The notes below the pieces were generated by a model, which saw only the letters and a program-made list of their open reading frames with translations, was not told the origin of the DNA and searched no databases. From positions 992,001-1,056,000 of the forward strand of contig OZ242200.1 of NCBI GenBank assembly GCA_965205995.1: a stretch of DNA of 64,000 bases, given 5' to 3'. Position numbers and translations under genes: made by a program. The DNA is from MPNO01 sp965205995. Its GTDB lineage: Bacteria > Pseudomonadota > Alphaproteobacteria > MPNO01. Positions 26,462 through 35,246 of this stretch are shown here, piece by piece (within the stretch, counting starts at the first letter, position 1; each line of letters opens with the position of its first letter).

Positions 26462-27530
26462 CGGGTTCGCCGCCGGCGCCCAGAAAAAGCCGGCTCGCGG
26501 TGTAGCGCGATACCAGGAAACGCGCCAGGACGCCGATCGTCGCGGCGGCGGGCACCGCCAGCAGGACGCCGAGGAATCCGAACAGCGCACCGCCGGCCAG
26601 CAGGGCGAAGATCATCCAGACCGGGTGCAGGCCGACACGGTCGCCCACCAGCTTGGGCGTCACGAAATTGCCTTCGACGATCTGACCGACCACGAAAATG
26701 CCGGCGACGATCGCGATCGGCTGCCACGTGTCGAACTGCGCGATGGCGAGACCGACCGAGGCGCAGAGCCCCACCAGCATTCCGAAATAGGGAACGAACG
26801 ATATCAACCCGGTGCCGAGGCCGATCACGACGGCGAATTCCAGCCCGGCGATGGACAGGGCGACGGCGTAGAACGTGCCGAGACCGAGGCAGACCAGCCC
26901 CTGCCCGCGCACGAACCCGGCCAGCGTCTCGTCGACCAGCTTGACCTGCCCGCGGATGGTGCCGGCATGGTCGCGGGGCAGCCAGCTATCCACCGTCGCA
27001 ACGATCCGGTCCCAGTCGCGCAGAAGATAGAACGTGACGATCGGCGTAATGACGACCAGCGACAAGAGGTTCACCAGCGCAAGCCCGCCGCTCCAGATTC
27101 CGGAGACCACGTCTCCGAGCCAGCTCACCGTGGCCGATGCAAGACCTCCCGCGGCCTCGCGGAGACGTACGATCGCGCTTTCCGGCAGGTTCGCCTGAAT
27201 CATCGCAAAGGCGTCGCCGGCCACGAGGCGCAGCATCTCCACATAGGCCGGGATGCGCCCGGCGAAGCCGATCAACTGGGACTGGAGCAACGGCACCAGG
27301 AGGACGAAAAAGAGGGCTACGACGACCAGAAAGGCGACGGTAAGCGCCGTCGCGGCGAGGGTTCGGGAAAGCCTGCGGCGCTCGAGCCAGTCGGCCGCCG
27401 GGTCGAGGAAGTAGGCGGCCGCCATGCCAAGGACGAAGGGAAGCAGGATGCCGCGCAGCAGAAAGACCGCGAAAACGAATCCCGCGCCCGCCAGCAGCCA
27501 GTAAATGGTTTGCCGCTGCGCCGTCATCAT
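26451..27530 (-). CDS. AI-2E family transporter (PerM-like permease)
   Basis: A 359-residue protein with about eight hydrophobic segments. The family features are FVLGMAAAYFLDPAADWLERRR (about 29-50), LLSLVVITPIVTFYLLRDWDRI, and the C-terminal GLISFVPYFGMLVG and PKLVGDRVGLHPVWMIFALL blocks. Members have been reported as autoinducer-2 exporters or Na+/H+ antiporters; the role here is unknown. Start ATG 27530 overlaps the TGA of the CDP-alcohol transferase. Lies within the four-gene run DUF2066, CDP-alcohol transferase, permease, hdaA. Confidence 0.88.
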   Translation of the reverse strand: MMTAQRQTIYWLLAGAGFVFAVFLLRGILLPFVLGMAAAYFLDPAADWLERRRLSRTLAATALTVAFLVVVALFFVLLVPLLQSQLIGFAGRIPAYVEMLRLVAGDAFAMIQANLPESAIVRLREAAGGLASATVSWLGDVVSGIWSGGLALVNLLSLVVITPIVTFYLLRDWDRIVATVDSWLPRDHAGTIRGQVKLVDETLAGFVRGQGLVCLGLGTFYAVALSIAGLEFAVVIGLGTGLISFVPYFGMLVGLCASVGLAIAQFDTWQPIAIVAGIFVVGQIVEGNFVTPKLVGDRVGLHPVWMIFALLAGGALFGFLGVLLAVPAAATIGVLARFLVSRYTASRLFLGAGGEPDGE

Positions 27531-28069
27531 CGCATGTCGGCGCCGGCGACCTTGCGCGCCCAGGCCACCAGATACCAGGCGCCGGAGCCCACCGTCGTCG
27601 CGATCACCGCATATTGGGCGAGCTCGATCGCCTGGGATATCTCGATGGAAATCCCCGCCTGCGCCAGCACCACGGCCGCCAGGAAGATTTGCACCCCCGT
27701 ATTGACCTTGCTCAACAGCACGGGACGGACCTCCCAATGCCTGCGCATAACCAGCAGCAGCAGCACCCCGCCGACGATCAGGACATCGCGGAAGACCACC
27801 AGGATGACGACAAAATCGTCGATCAGCCCTTGCAAGCCAAGCGTCACGTAAACGCTGACGATCAGAGCCTTGTCGGCCAGCGGATCGAGATAGACGCCGA
27901 CGTTCGAGGTCTGGTCGAGCGTCTTGGCGAGGTAGCCGTCGAGGGCGTCCGAAGCTCCGGCGAGCAGGAAGAGCGCGAACGCCCAGCCATAGGACGCGTT
28001 CATGATCAGGTAGATGATCAGCGGGACCGAGAGCAGCCTGGAAAGGCTGATCAGGTTCGGAATGTTCAC
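27527..28069 (-). CDS. CDP-alcohol phosphatidyltransferase family protein
   Basis: A 180-residue membrane enzyme of phospholipid synthesis. The signature is DALDGYLAKTLDQTSN-x3-YLDPLADK (about residues 37-61), i.e. D-x2-DG-x2-A-x8-G-x3-D-x3-D, with lysine where arginine is more usual. About five transmembrane helices. It may make phosphatidylglycerol phosphate or transfer another alcohol; I do not give a gene symbol. Start GTG 28069 overlaps the DUF2066 stop (GTGA). N-terminus VNIPNLISLSRLL is standard. Confidence 0.88.
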   Translation of the reverse strand: MNIPNLISLSRLLSVPLIIYLIMNASYGWAFALFLLAGASDALDGYLAKTLDQTSNVGVYLDPLADKALIVSVYVTLGLQGLIDDFVVILVVFRDVLIVGGVLLLLVMRRHWEVRPVLLSKVNTGVQIFLAAVVLAQAGISIEISQAIELAQYAVIATTVGSGAWYLVAWARKVAGADMR

Positions 28070-29205
28070 GGACCGGATCCCGCGGCTTTGTTCGCTTCTG
28101 ACCCGGCGCCGCCGCGCCTTAGCACCCAGCCGTCGTCCCCGTGGCTCAGACGCAGATCGTTCCTGCGCAGCGCCGACTGGAACCCGTCCGCGTCGCCGAA
28201 ATAGCGGAGACGCACGCGAACCGCGTTTCGCGACAGGGACAGCACCTGGGTCCCGTCGCTCGACGGCGTGTCCGACAGCGCTCGCCTGATCGCAACCCAC
28301 TCATCGAGCCCGGACACCGGCACCACGGCGTCGATTTGTCCTTCCCGGTCGAAGACCAGCAGATTGCCGGACTTCCAGGCCTCCTGGATTCGCCGGGCGG
28401 CGCCGGAGGCCGCGGACAAGAATTGCCGGTCGACGGTGGCGGAGGGATCGGCGGGATGGCTTTCGACGACGGTCTGTTCGGCCTTGTCGGCGCCGTAGGT
28501 GGTGACCGAGACCCGAATCGCGGGCGGGGAATTGCCCAGGCGAAGGGGTGAGGCCACCATCACGGCGACCGATGCCGCCCCGTAGCGCGCCGCGATCGCG
28601 CGAAGCCGCACCGGGTCGGCCGAAACCGCCTGCCGGGCGCTGATGTCCCGGAGGTCCTGCAAATCGCCTGCCGGAGAGAGCAGCGGCACCAATTCTCCGG
28701 CGCGAGGCAGGCTTGCCCACGCATCGCGCCACGGGTTGGGCCGGTCCCACAGCAAATACGTCCCCGCCTTGCGCAGCACCGGCAGCACCAGCACGGGCTT
28801 GGACTTGGTCGCGGCGAACGGCACGCCGCGCGCGCGCAGGAAGCGGCGGAGGGCGGCACGGTCGAACTGAAACGTCAGCCGCGCGAGGTAGCGCACCCGG
28901 GAGGTCTTTTCTCCGTCGACCTCGAAGCTCTGCACCAGGGACGCGATCGCGCCGGGGGCGAGTTTCGGGACGTTCCGGGCGGCGTTCAAGGGCACGATCC
29001 GCGCGATCAGGCGGCGGAAGGCGACCGAATGGCCTTCGGCCAGCGCTTTCTCGCGCGCGTCGGTGGCATTCGCGGCGGTCGAATCGACCGCCACATCGCG
29101 GACCGCGAAGACCGAAGCGTCGGCCGCGCTGGCAGGCCGAACGGCGGCCAGGGCGGCTCCAAGAAACAGGATTCCGGCGGCTATTTTCGCTCCTGACAGG
29201 CGCAT
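28066..29205 (-). CDS. DUF2066 domain-containing protein, exported
   Basis: A 379-residue protein with a signal peptide (hydrophobic AAGILFLGAALAAV, cleavage near ASA|AD at about residue 28). The body matches DUF2066 as found upstream of CDP-alcohol transferases and Hda in alphaproteobacteria: VDSTAANATDAREKALAEGH, VQSFEVDGEKTSRVRYLARL, and PVLVLPVLRKAGTYLLWDRPNPW. The function is unknown; a periplasmic envelope role is inferred from the signal and lipid-gene neighbour. Start ATG 29205 follows GGAG very closely. A second ATG ten codons upstream lacks a ribosome site. Confidence 0.8.
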   Translation of the reverse strand: MRLSGAKIAAGILFLGAALAAVRPASAADASVFAVRDVAVDSTAANATDAREKALAEGHSVAFRRLIARIVPLNAARNVPKLAPGAIASLVQSFEVDGEKTSRVRYLARLTFQFDRAALRRFLRARGVPFAATKSKPVLVLPVLRKAGTYLLWDRPNPWRDAWASLPRAGELVPLLSPAGDLQDLRDISARQAVSADPVRLRAIAARYGAASVAVMVASPLRLGNSPPAIRVSVTTYGADKAEQTVVESHPADPSATVDRQFLSAASGAARRIQEAWKSGNLLVFDREGQIDAVVPVSGLDEWVAIRRALSDTPSSDGTQVLSLSRNAVRVRLRYFGDADGFQSALRRNDLRLSHGDDGWVLRRGGAGSEANKAAGSGP

Positions 29206-29391
29206 TCTCCTTTCCTGTTGCGGAAGTCCCGCCATTGAAAACGGCCGCCGATCGTCTATCCTCGTCCTGCGGCGAGCCCGGGACGGGACGGTTTGTCGGC
29301 CGCAGTCTAGCACTCCAGTTCTCGCGGGGCAGTCATCGACCGTTCTCCATATAGCGACGCGGGTGTCGATATTCACGCGGCTTCCCGCCTT

Positions 29392-30396
29392 GTGGACGCG
29401 ATTCGCCCGTTGGCGCGATCCACCGCCCGGCCCGGCTCGATGGGAGAAATCGGCGGGTTCGGAGGGCTCTTCGACCCGCGCGCCGCCGGTTTCTCGGACC
29501 CGGTTCTGGTCGCCGCGACCGACGGTGTGGGAACCAAGCTCAGAATCGCGATCGCCTGCGGTCTGCACGAGACGATCGGCATCGATCTGGTCGCCATGTG
29601 CGTCAACGACATTGTAGTCCAGGGCGCGGAGCCGTTGTTCTTTCTCGACTATTTCGCTACCGGCCGGCTGGAGGAAGGGGTTGCCGCGACAGTGATCGAA
29701 GGCGTCGCGCGGGGCTGCGCGGAAGCCGGCTGCGGCCTGATCGGCGGCGAGACGGCGGAGATGCCGGGTCACTACCCGGAGGGGGAATACGATCTCGCCG
29801 GTTTCGCGGTCGGCGCGGCGGAACGCGGAACGCTGCTCACCGGCGAGGAAATCCGGGAAGGGGACCGGGTTCTCGCCCTCGCTTCGTCCGGCGTCCACGC
29901 GAACGGGTTTTCTCTGGTACGGCGAATCGTCGCGGATGCGGGCCTGGCCTGGCACGACGCAGCGCCCTTCGAGGACCGGCCGCTCGGCGCGGCCCTGCTG
30001 ACGCCGACCCGGCTCTACGTCTCCACCGCCCTGGCCGCGCATCGCGAAAGACTGGTCCACGGATTCGCGCATATCACCGGCGGCGGATTGATCGAGAATA
30101 TCGGCCGAATCCTGCCCGCCGGCCTCGCCGCGGAGATCGATGCCGGTTGCTGGCCGCTGCCCAAAGTGTTCGCCTGGCTGGCGGAGGCCGGCGGCCTCGC
30201 CGCGGCGGATCTGGCGGAAATCTTCAACTGCGGCATCGGCCTCGTCGCAATCGTCGCCGCCGAACGGGCGGAGGATGCCCGCCGGGTGTTCGAAACCCAT
30301 GGCGAACGGGTCTACGAGATAGGCGGTATCGCGCAGCGCACGCCCGACCTCCCGGCAGTTCATATCCAGGGCCACGAGACGGCATGGCGCGGCTGA
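29392..30396 (+). CDS. purM: phosphoribosylformylglycinamidine cyclo-ligase (AIR synthetase)
   Basis: At least 334 residues from a GTG at 29392. It makes aminoimidazole ribotide in purine synthesis. Blocks: TDGVGTKLRIA, IGIDLVAMCVNDIVVQGAEP, GGETAEMPGHYPEGEYDLAGF, SSGVHANGFSLVR, and HITGGGLIENIGRILP. The coding frame continues upstream in the conserved sense: YSDAGVDIHAASRLVD lies at 29350-29397, matching the family N-terminus, but no ATG, GTG or TTG precedes it in frame after the stop at 29308. An ATC at 29335 is where the initiator would be expected. Overlaps purN by 13 bases. Confidence 0.93.
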   Translation: MDAIRPLARSTARPGSMGEIGGFGGLFDPRAAGFSDPVLVAATDGVGTKLRIAIACGLHETIGIDLVAMCVNDIVVQGAEPLFFLDYFATGRLEEGVAATVIEGVARGCAEAGCGLIGGETAEMPGHYPEGEYDLAGFAVGAAERGTLLTGEEIREGDRVLALASSGVHANGFSLVRRIVADAGLAWHDAAPFEDRPLGAALLTPTRLYVSTALAAHRERLVHGFAHITGGGLIENIGRILPAGLAAEIDAGCWPLPKVFAWLAEAGGLAAADLAEIFNCGIGLVAIVAAERAEDARRVFETHGERVYEIGGIAQRTPDLPAVHIQGHETAWRG

Positions 30397-31046
30397 GGCT
30401 GGGGGTGCTGATCTCGGGGCGCGGCACCAACCTGCAATCCCTGATCGATGCCTGCGCGGCAGCCGATTACCCGGCCGAAATCGGCCTTGCGGTGTCGAAC
30501 CGCCCGGATGCGCAGGGTCTTGAACGTGCGCGCCTGGCCGGAATTCCGACCAGAGTGGTCGATCATCGCGGGTTCCCGGATCGCGGGGCTTTCGAACGCG
30601 CGCTCGATGCTGCGCTCGCCGAGGCCGATGCCGGGCTGGTCTGCCTCGCCGGTTTCATGCGCCTGCTCACGCCCTGGTTCGTGCAGCGCTGGCATGACAG
30701 GCTGATCAACATTCACCCTTCGCTGCTGCCTGCCTTCCCAGGGCTCGACACCCACGCCCGGGCGCTCGCCGCCGGCGTGCGGGTCAGCGGCTGCACCGTC
30801 CATTTCGTCCGCGCCGAGATGGATCGCGGCCCGATCATCGTCCAAGCGGCGGTGCCGGTCGCCGAGGGCGACGACCCCGCGAGTCTCGCCGCGCGCGTTC
30901 TCGAGGCGGAGCACCGCTGCCTGCCGCTTGCGGTCCGATTGATCGCGGAGGGACGGGTGCAGGCGGCGGGGGAAGGCTGCACGATCGTAGGCGCCGCGGC
31001 GCCTCGATTCGCGCTGATATCGCCTTCACCGCCGCGATGCGACTGA
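30384..31046 (+). CDS. purN: phosphoribosylglycinamide formyltransferase
   Basis: A 220-residue GAR transformylase, third step of purine synthesis, using 10-formyl-THF (which folD can supply). Visible: LGVLISGRGTNLQSLI (substrate phosphate loop), CLAGFMRLLTPWFV, and the catalytic region INIHPSLLPAFPGLDTHARAL, with the active Asn and His (N-I-H), and an Asp later in HFVRAEMDRGPII. Start ATG 30384 overlaps the end of purM, so the two are coupled. Confidence 0.96.
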   Translation: MARLRLGVLISGRGTNLQSLIDACAAADYPAEIGLAVSNRPDAQGLERARLAGIPTRVVDHRGFPDRGAFERALDAALAEADAGLVCLAGFMRLLTPWFVQRWHDRLINIHPSLLPAFPGLDTHARALAAGVRVSGCTVHFVRAEMDRGPIIVQAAVPVAEGDDPASLAARVLEAEHRCLPLAVRLIAEGRVQAAGEGCTIVGAAAPRFALISPSPPRCD

Positions 31047-31113
31047 CGTCTTCCGCTCGCCCGCGGAGTCGGATATAGCTTCGCCCGTTCGACCGACCGT
31101 GGAGAGGACCGGA

Positions 31114-31242
31114 ATGGCTTTCGACATCGAACAGGAAAATGTCCGCCATGCGGCGGGGTGGAAGGGTTTCGTGCTGTTCACGGGTTTGTCGGCAGCAGCC
31201 GTCATAGCCGCGTTGGTGCTGATGGCACTGTTCCTGCTCTGA
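31114..31242 (+). CDS. small aa3-type cytochrome c oxidase subunit IV family protein
   Basis: A 42-residue protein, MAFDIEQENVRHAAGWKGFV followed by one hydrophobic helix (LFTGLSAAAVIAALVLMALFLL). The short acidic N-terminus, tryptophan before the helix and single transmembrane span match the bacterial COX4 (PF07835-type) subunits of aa3 oxidases. ATG has GGAGAGG six bases upstream, which supports translation. It stands between purN and ndk instead of beside oxidase genes. Function inferred from family shape only. Confidence 0.7.
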   Translation: MAFDIEQENVRHAAGWKGFVLFTGLSAAAVIAALVLMALFLL

Positions 31243-31257
31243 GCAGGGCGTCGGCGC

Positions 31258-31680
31258 CTAGCCGACGATATCGCATTCCGAGAAGAAGAAACCGATTTCG
31301 GTCGCGGCGTTCTCCGCCGAATCGGAGCCGTGCACCGAGTTCGCCTCGATCGATTCCCCGAACGCCTTGCGGATCGTGCCCGCCGCGGCGTTCGCGGGGT
31401 TGGTGGCCCCCATCGCTCCGCGGTTCCGCGCGACCGCGTCTTCTCCTTCGAGCACCTGCACGACAACCGGGCCGGATACCATGAATTCGCACAAATCGTC
31501 GAAGAAGGCGCGGCCGGCATGGACGGCGTAGAATTGCCGTGCCTGCTCCAGGGACAGCCGGATGCGCCGCTGCGCCACGATCCTCAGCCCCGCTTCCTCG
31601 AGCCGGGCGTTGATCTGTCCTGTCAGGTTTCGGCGGGTCGCGTCGGGCTTGATGATCGAGAGCGTGCGTTCTGCAGCCAT
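31258..31680 (-). CDS. ndk: nucleoside diphosphate kinase
   Basis: A 140-residue Ndk that transfers the gamma phosphate from ATP to other NDPs through a phosphohistidine. The active-site stretch NSVHGSDSAENAATEI (about 115-130) contains the catalytic histidine. The N-terminus ERTLSIIKPDATRRN and GEDAVARNRGAMGATNPANA (nucleotide loop) are also typical. Start ATG 31680. Convergent with the small COX4-like gene. Confidence 0.97.
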   Translation of the reverse strand: MAAERTLSIIKPDATRRNLTGQINARLEEAGLRIVAQRRIRLSLEQARQFYAVHAGRAFFDDLCEFMVSGPVVVQVLEGEDAVARNRGAMGATNPANAAAGTIRKAFGESIEANSVHGSDSAENAATEIGFFFSECDIVG

Positions 31681-31748
31681 GTCGGAATGCCCCTGTGGAC
31701 CAATGGCGCGGCTATATATCTGCATCCGGAGGATGCGGCAACCGGCCT

Positions 31749-32198
31749 TCAGCCCTTCTCTTCCCAGCGGCCGGACGGCGCTTGCTGCCAATAGGTGAGG
31801 CTATGGCCCGCCGCCGCATAGGATTTCCAATGCTCCCGCGCCTGTTCCACGGCCGCGGAATCGTTGCCATCGAACATCTCCAGACAGCGGGCATATTCGC
31901 CAATGCGACCCGAGACCGCCCCGTCGGTCAGGACGAGAATAGTCGCCCCGTTGGGATTCTCGTCCTGGTCCGTGATCCAGATCGGCTGCTCCTCCGCATT
32001 GCCGTCGCGCGCGGTGCCGTGCGGCAGGAACGCGTTCTGGTCATAGGTCCACAGGACCGTGTCCAGCGCTCCGGTCCGCTCTGCCGAGCCGGTAACCACG
32101 ACCGCGCGCGCGCCGCTCGCATAGACCTTTTCCAGCAGCCTGGGCAACGCCTGGACGAGGGTATTGCGGGTCAGGTGGTAGAAGCCGATATCGGTCAC
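31749..32198 (-). CDS. holC: DNA polymerase III chi subunit
   Basis: A 149-residue HolC, the clamp-loader accessory subunit that links DNA polymerase III to SSB. Seen: DIGFYHLTRNTLVQALPRLL, LDTVLWTYDQNAFLPHGT, and EQPIWITDQDENPNGATIL, which are the family's three blocks. It begins eight bases after pepA, a pairing common in alphaproteobacteria. Confidence 0.93.
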   Translation of the reverse strand: MTDIGFYHLTRNTLVQALPRLLEKVYASGARAVVVTGSAERTGALDTVLWTYDQNAFLPHGTARDGNAEEQPIWITDQDENPNGATILVLTDGAVSGRIGEYARCLEMFDGNDSAAVEQAREHWKSYAAAGHSLTYWQQAPSGRWEEKG

Positions 32199-32205
32199 CG
32201 GGGGC

Positions 32206-33705
32206 TCAGCCTTCGTAATGCTCCCGCACCAGTCGATCGAGCAGCCGCACGCCGAACCCGGTGCCGCCCTTGGGCACGGTCGCGGCGTTCTTCTTCGACC
32301 AGGTGACGCCGGCGATGTCGAGATGGGCCCAGGGCGTCCCCTCCTTGATGAAGCGCTGGAGGAACTGGGCGGCGGTGATCGACCCGGCCTCGCGCCCGCC
32401 GATATTCTTCATATCGGCTATGTCGGAGTCGATTTGCCTGTCATAGGCATCGCCGAGCGGCATCCGCCACAATTGCTCGCCGACCGCGCTCCCCGCCGCA
32501 ACAAGCCGGCTCGCCAGCGTGTCGTCATTGGCGAACAGCCCGGCCTTCTGGTGTCCGAGCGAGATGATGATCGCCCCGGTCAGTGTGGCGAGATCGACAA
32601 TCGCCCGCGGCCGGTATTTTTCCTGGCAGTACCAGAACACGTCGCACAATACGAGGCGCCCCTCGGCGTCGGTATTGATGACCTCGACCGTCTGGCCCGA
32701 CATCGACGTCACCACGTCGCCCGGCCGCTGTGCGGTCGCCGAGGGCATGTTCTCGACCAGCCCGATCATGCCAACCGCGTTGACCTTGGCCTTGCGCCCG
32801 GCGAGCGCGCGCATCAGCCCGATCACGACGCCGGCGCCGCCCATATCCCATTTCATGTCTTCCATGCCGCCGGAAGCCTTGATCGAAATTCCGCCGGTAT
32901 CGAAGGTCACGCCTTTTCCGACAAAGGCGATCGGCTGCTTGTCCTTCGCCCTCGGCGCGCCGTTCCAGCGCATGGTCACCAGCCTGGGCGCGTTGGCGCT
33001 TCCCTGGGCCACGCCGAGGAGCGCCCCCATGCCGAGCTTCGCCATCCGGTTCTCGTCGAGGATCTCGACCGCCACCCCGAGCTCGGTCAGCGCCTTGGCC
33101 CGTTCGGCAAGGCTGGCCGGGAAAATCACATTGGCGGGCTCCGACACCAGATCGCGGGTAAGGAACACCCCCTCCGCCACCTCGGCGAGCGGGCGGAATG
33201 CGCTGCGCGCCCGCGCGTGCTCGGCGGTGGCCACCGTCAGCCGGTTGAGGCTGGGCTTGTCGTCCGGTTTCTGCTTGGTGCGATACTTGTCGAACCGATA
33301 GCCTCGCAGCAGCGCGCCGAAGCCGACATTGGCCGCCATTTCCGCCGCGCCCAGCGGCGCCCCATCCACGGTATCGACCGCAATCGTGGCCGCGCTGTCG
33401 CCGCTTTTCTCGAGCGTAGCGACGATCGTCCCGCCCACCGCCTGCGCGGCACGGGCATCCAGCCCGTCTGGCTTGCCAAGCCCGACGAGGACCACCCGGC
33501 TCGCGGCCACGCCAACCGGTGCGTTGAGGATCAGCGTCTGATTGGCCTTGCCGCTGAAGCGGCTCGATCCGATCGCCCGAGACAGTGCGCCGTCCGTCGC
33601 CTTGTCGACTTCCTCGGCGGTCGGGCCAAGCGCCGCCCCGTCGAGCACGCCTACGGCGAGCCCGCCGCTGCGCGAGAGATTCGGGCCTGCAAAGCTGATT
33701 TTCAT
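32206..33705 (-). CDS. pepA: leucyl aminopeptidase (M17)
   Basis: A 499-residue metallo-aminopeptidase that releases N-terminal residues, usually as a cytoplasmic hexamer; in some bacteria it also binds DNA. The C-terminal catalytic domain has VGKGVTFDTGGISIKASGGM (metal and catalytic lysines), DMGGAGVV, and the signature NTDAEGRLVL near residue 350. The N-terminal macro-like domain begins MKISFAGPNLSRSGGLAVGV. Start ATG 33705; the upstream extension lacks similarity. Divergent from surA over 258 bases. Confidence 0.96.
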   Translation of the reverse strand: MKISFAGPNLSRSGGLAVGVLDGAALGPTAEEVDKATDGALSRAIGSSRFSGKANQTLILNAPVGVAASRVVLVGLGKPDGLDARAAQAVGGTIVATLEKSGDSAATIAVDTVDGAPLGAAEMAANVGFGALLRGYRFDKYRTKQKPDDKPSLNRLTVATAEHARARSAFRPLAEVAEGVFLTRDLVSEPANVIFPASLAERAKALTELGVAVEILDENRMAKLGMGALLGVAQGSANAPRLVTMRWNGAPRAKDKQPIAFVGKGVTFDTGGISIKASGGMEDMKWDMGGAGVVIGLMRALAGRKAKVNAVGMIGLVENMPSATAQRPGDVVTSMSGQTVEVINTDAEGRLVLCDVFWYCQEKYRPRAIVDLATLTGAIIISLGHQKAGLFANDDTLASRLVAAGSAVGEQLWRMPLGDAYDRQIDSDIADMKNIGGREAGSITAAQFLQRFIKEGTPWAHLDIAGVTWSKKNAATVPKGGTGFGVRLLDRLVREHYEG

Positions 33706-33889
33706 AAGCGGTCTCCTGATAATCGGGCCGGACGCAACCGGGCGTCGTCGGCAAGGCAAACTTACGGAGGCCGCCATTCCGCCACAACCGCCGGCTCGGA
33801 TGGGCATGCGTTTCCGGTCGTGACGACACCCCAGCGGCTATCCCGTGCGGGACGCCGGTCTCCCATGTCGATCGCGGATCATCGCAAAA

Positions 33890-33919
33890 TGGACAGGGTT
33901 TCGGACAACGCGCTATAAA
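33890..33919 (+). promoter_or_regulatory. candidate sigma-70 promoter for surA-pdxA-rsmA
   Basis: TGGACA at 33890-33895 and TATAAA at 33914-33919 are 18 bases apart and about 45 bases ahead of the surA start. The rest of the 258-base divergent gap is GC-rich and shows no other structure. Motif-only evidence. Confidence 0.4.
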
Positions 33920-33963
33920 CACAACGCTTTAGCCGGCCGATCCGCCGGCTCGAGCGAGTCATC

Positions 33964-35232
33964 GTGAACAGGTCGATGCGCAGTATTTTCGTCTTTCTCC
34001 TGGCAAGCATGGTCGCATTGGCGCCGTCCGCCCGTGCCCAGTCGGTGCAGCGGATCGCCGTGGTCGTCAATGATGAGGTGATCTCCGTCCGCGATCTCCG
34101 GGATCGCATCCGCCTCGTCCTGTTCCTGAGCGGCATCAAAGACACGACCGAGTCGCGGCGGCGGATCGCAAGCCAAGTGCTCCGTTCCCTGATCGACGAG
34201 CGTCTTCAACTCCAGGAGGCCAAAAGGCGCGGCCTGTCGGTTTCCGACCGCGAGATTTCGCAGAACGTCTTGGATGTGGAACGGGCGAACCGCATGAAGC
34301 CCGAAAGCCTGCCCTCGGTGCTGGCGGACAATCGGGTGAGCTACGGCTCGCTTCGCGCGCAGATTCGCGCCCGGATCGCCTGGTCCAAGCTGGTTCATCG
34401 CCGCCTTGCCCCGAGGGTGGTTGTCGGCGAGGAGGAGGTGGCGGAGGTCATGGCACGGCTCAAGGCGACCGAAGGCGAGGACGCCTGGCGCCTCGGCGAG
34501 ATCTTCCTTCCGGTCAACAAGCCGGACGACGAGGCGGCGGTCCGGGAGACCGCCAGGCGCATGGTCGAGCAGATCCGGGAGGGCGCCCGGTTCGGCCCCC
34601 TGGCGAGTCAATTCTCCCAAACCGCGACGGCCGCGGTCGGCGGCGATCTGGGCTGGGCCGCACGCTCGGAGCTCGATCCCGAGGTCGTGGCCGCGGTCGA
34701 ACGCCTGGCGTCGGGCGCGGTGTCGGACCCGATACGCACGGATTCGGGTTTCCGCATCCTCACGCTGATCGAAAGCCGCAGCGTCGCCACCGGCAACGCC
34801 AACGCGGCCACGCTCGACTTGAAGCAGATCTTCGTCCCGGTGGCGGACGGCGGCGACCCCGCGCGGGCCCAGGCCCGCCTCGATCGGGTCAGGTCCGAAG
34901 GCAGAGCGATCGATGGCTGCGAAGATCTCTCCGGCGTCGCCCGGCGCCTCGGCGCGGAAGCGCCGCGGGACCTCGGCACGCTCAAGCGCGCCGATTTGTC
35001 CGCCGAGATGTGGAAGAGCGTCGCCAATGTCGGCGTCGGACAGGCGGGTTCGCCGATAAGGGTTCCCGGCGGTATCGTGCTGACAGCGGTATGCGGCCGC
35101 ACCCTGCCCAAGTCGGAATTGCCCGACCGCGGGTCGGTGACGCAAAGGCTCCGCGAGCGGCGGCTCGGTCTCGCGGCACAGCGCTACCTCAGGGATCTCA
35201 GGAGCGCTGCGGTCGTCGATCTCCGGGTCTAG
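33964..35232 (+). CDS. surA: periplasmic peptidyl-prolyl isomerase / chaperone SurA
   Basis: A 422-residue protein with a signal peptide (about residues 6-26, cleavage near ARA|QS). It continues with the SurA N-terminal chaperone domain (IAVVVNDEVISVRDLRDRI, RRIASQVLRSLIDERLQLQE) and parvulin domains (FSQTATAAVGGDLGWAARSE, then AVSDPIRTDSGFRILTLIE). It helps outer-membrane proteins fold. The second parvulin domain looks degenerate. Start is GTG 33964 (MNRSMRSIF); an ATG four codons later is equally possible. The gene is not preceded by lptD here, unlike the usual order. Confidence 0.9.
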   Translation: MNRSMRSIFVFLLASMVALAPSARAQSVQRIAVVVNDEVISVRDLRDRIRLVLFLSGIKDTTESRRRIASQVLRSLIDERLQLQEAKRRGLSVSDREISQNVLDVERANRMKPESLPSVLADNRVSYGSLRAQIRARIAWSKLVHRRLAPRVVVGEEEVAEVMARLKATEGEDAWRLGEIFLPVNKPDDEAAVRETARRMVEQIREGARFGPLASQFSQTATAAVGGDLGWAARSELDPEVVAAVERLASGAVSDPIRTDSGFRILTLIESRSVATGNANAATLDLKQIFVPVADGGDPARAQARLDRVRSEGRAIDGCEDLSGVARRLGAEAPRDLGTLKRADLSAEMWKSVANVGVGQAGSPIRVPGGIVLTAVCGRTLPKSELPDRGSVTQRLRERRLGLAAQRYLRDLRSAAVVDLRV

Positions 35233-35246
35233 CGGGGAGCAGCGGA

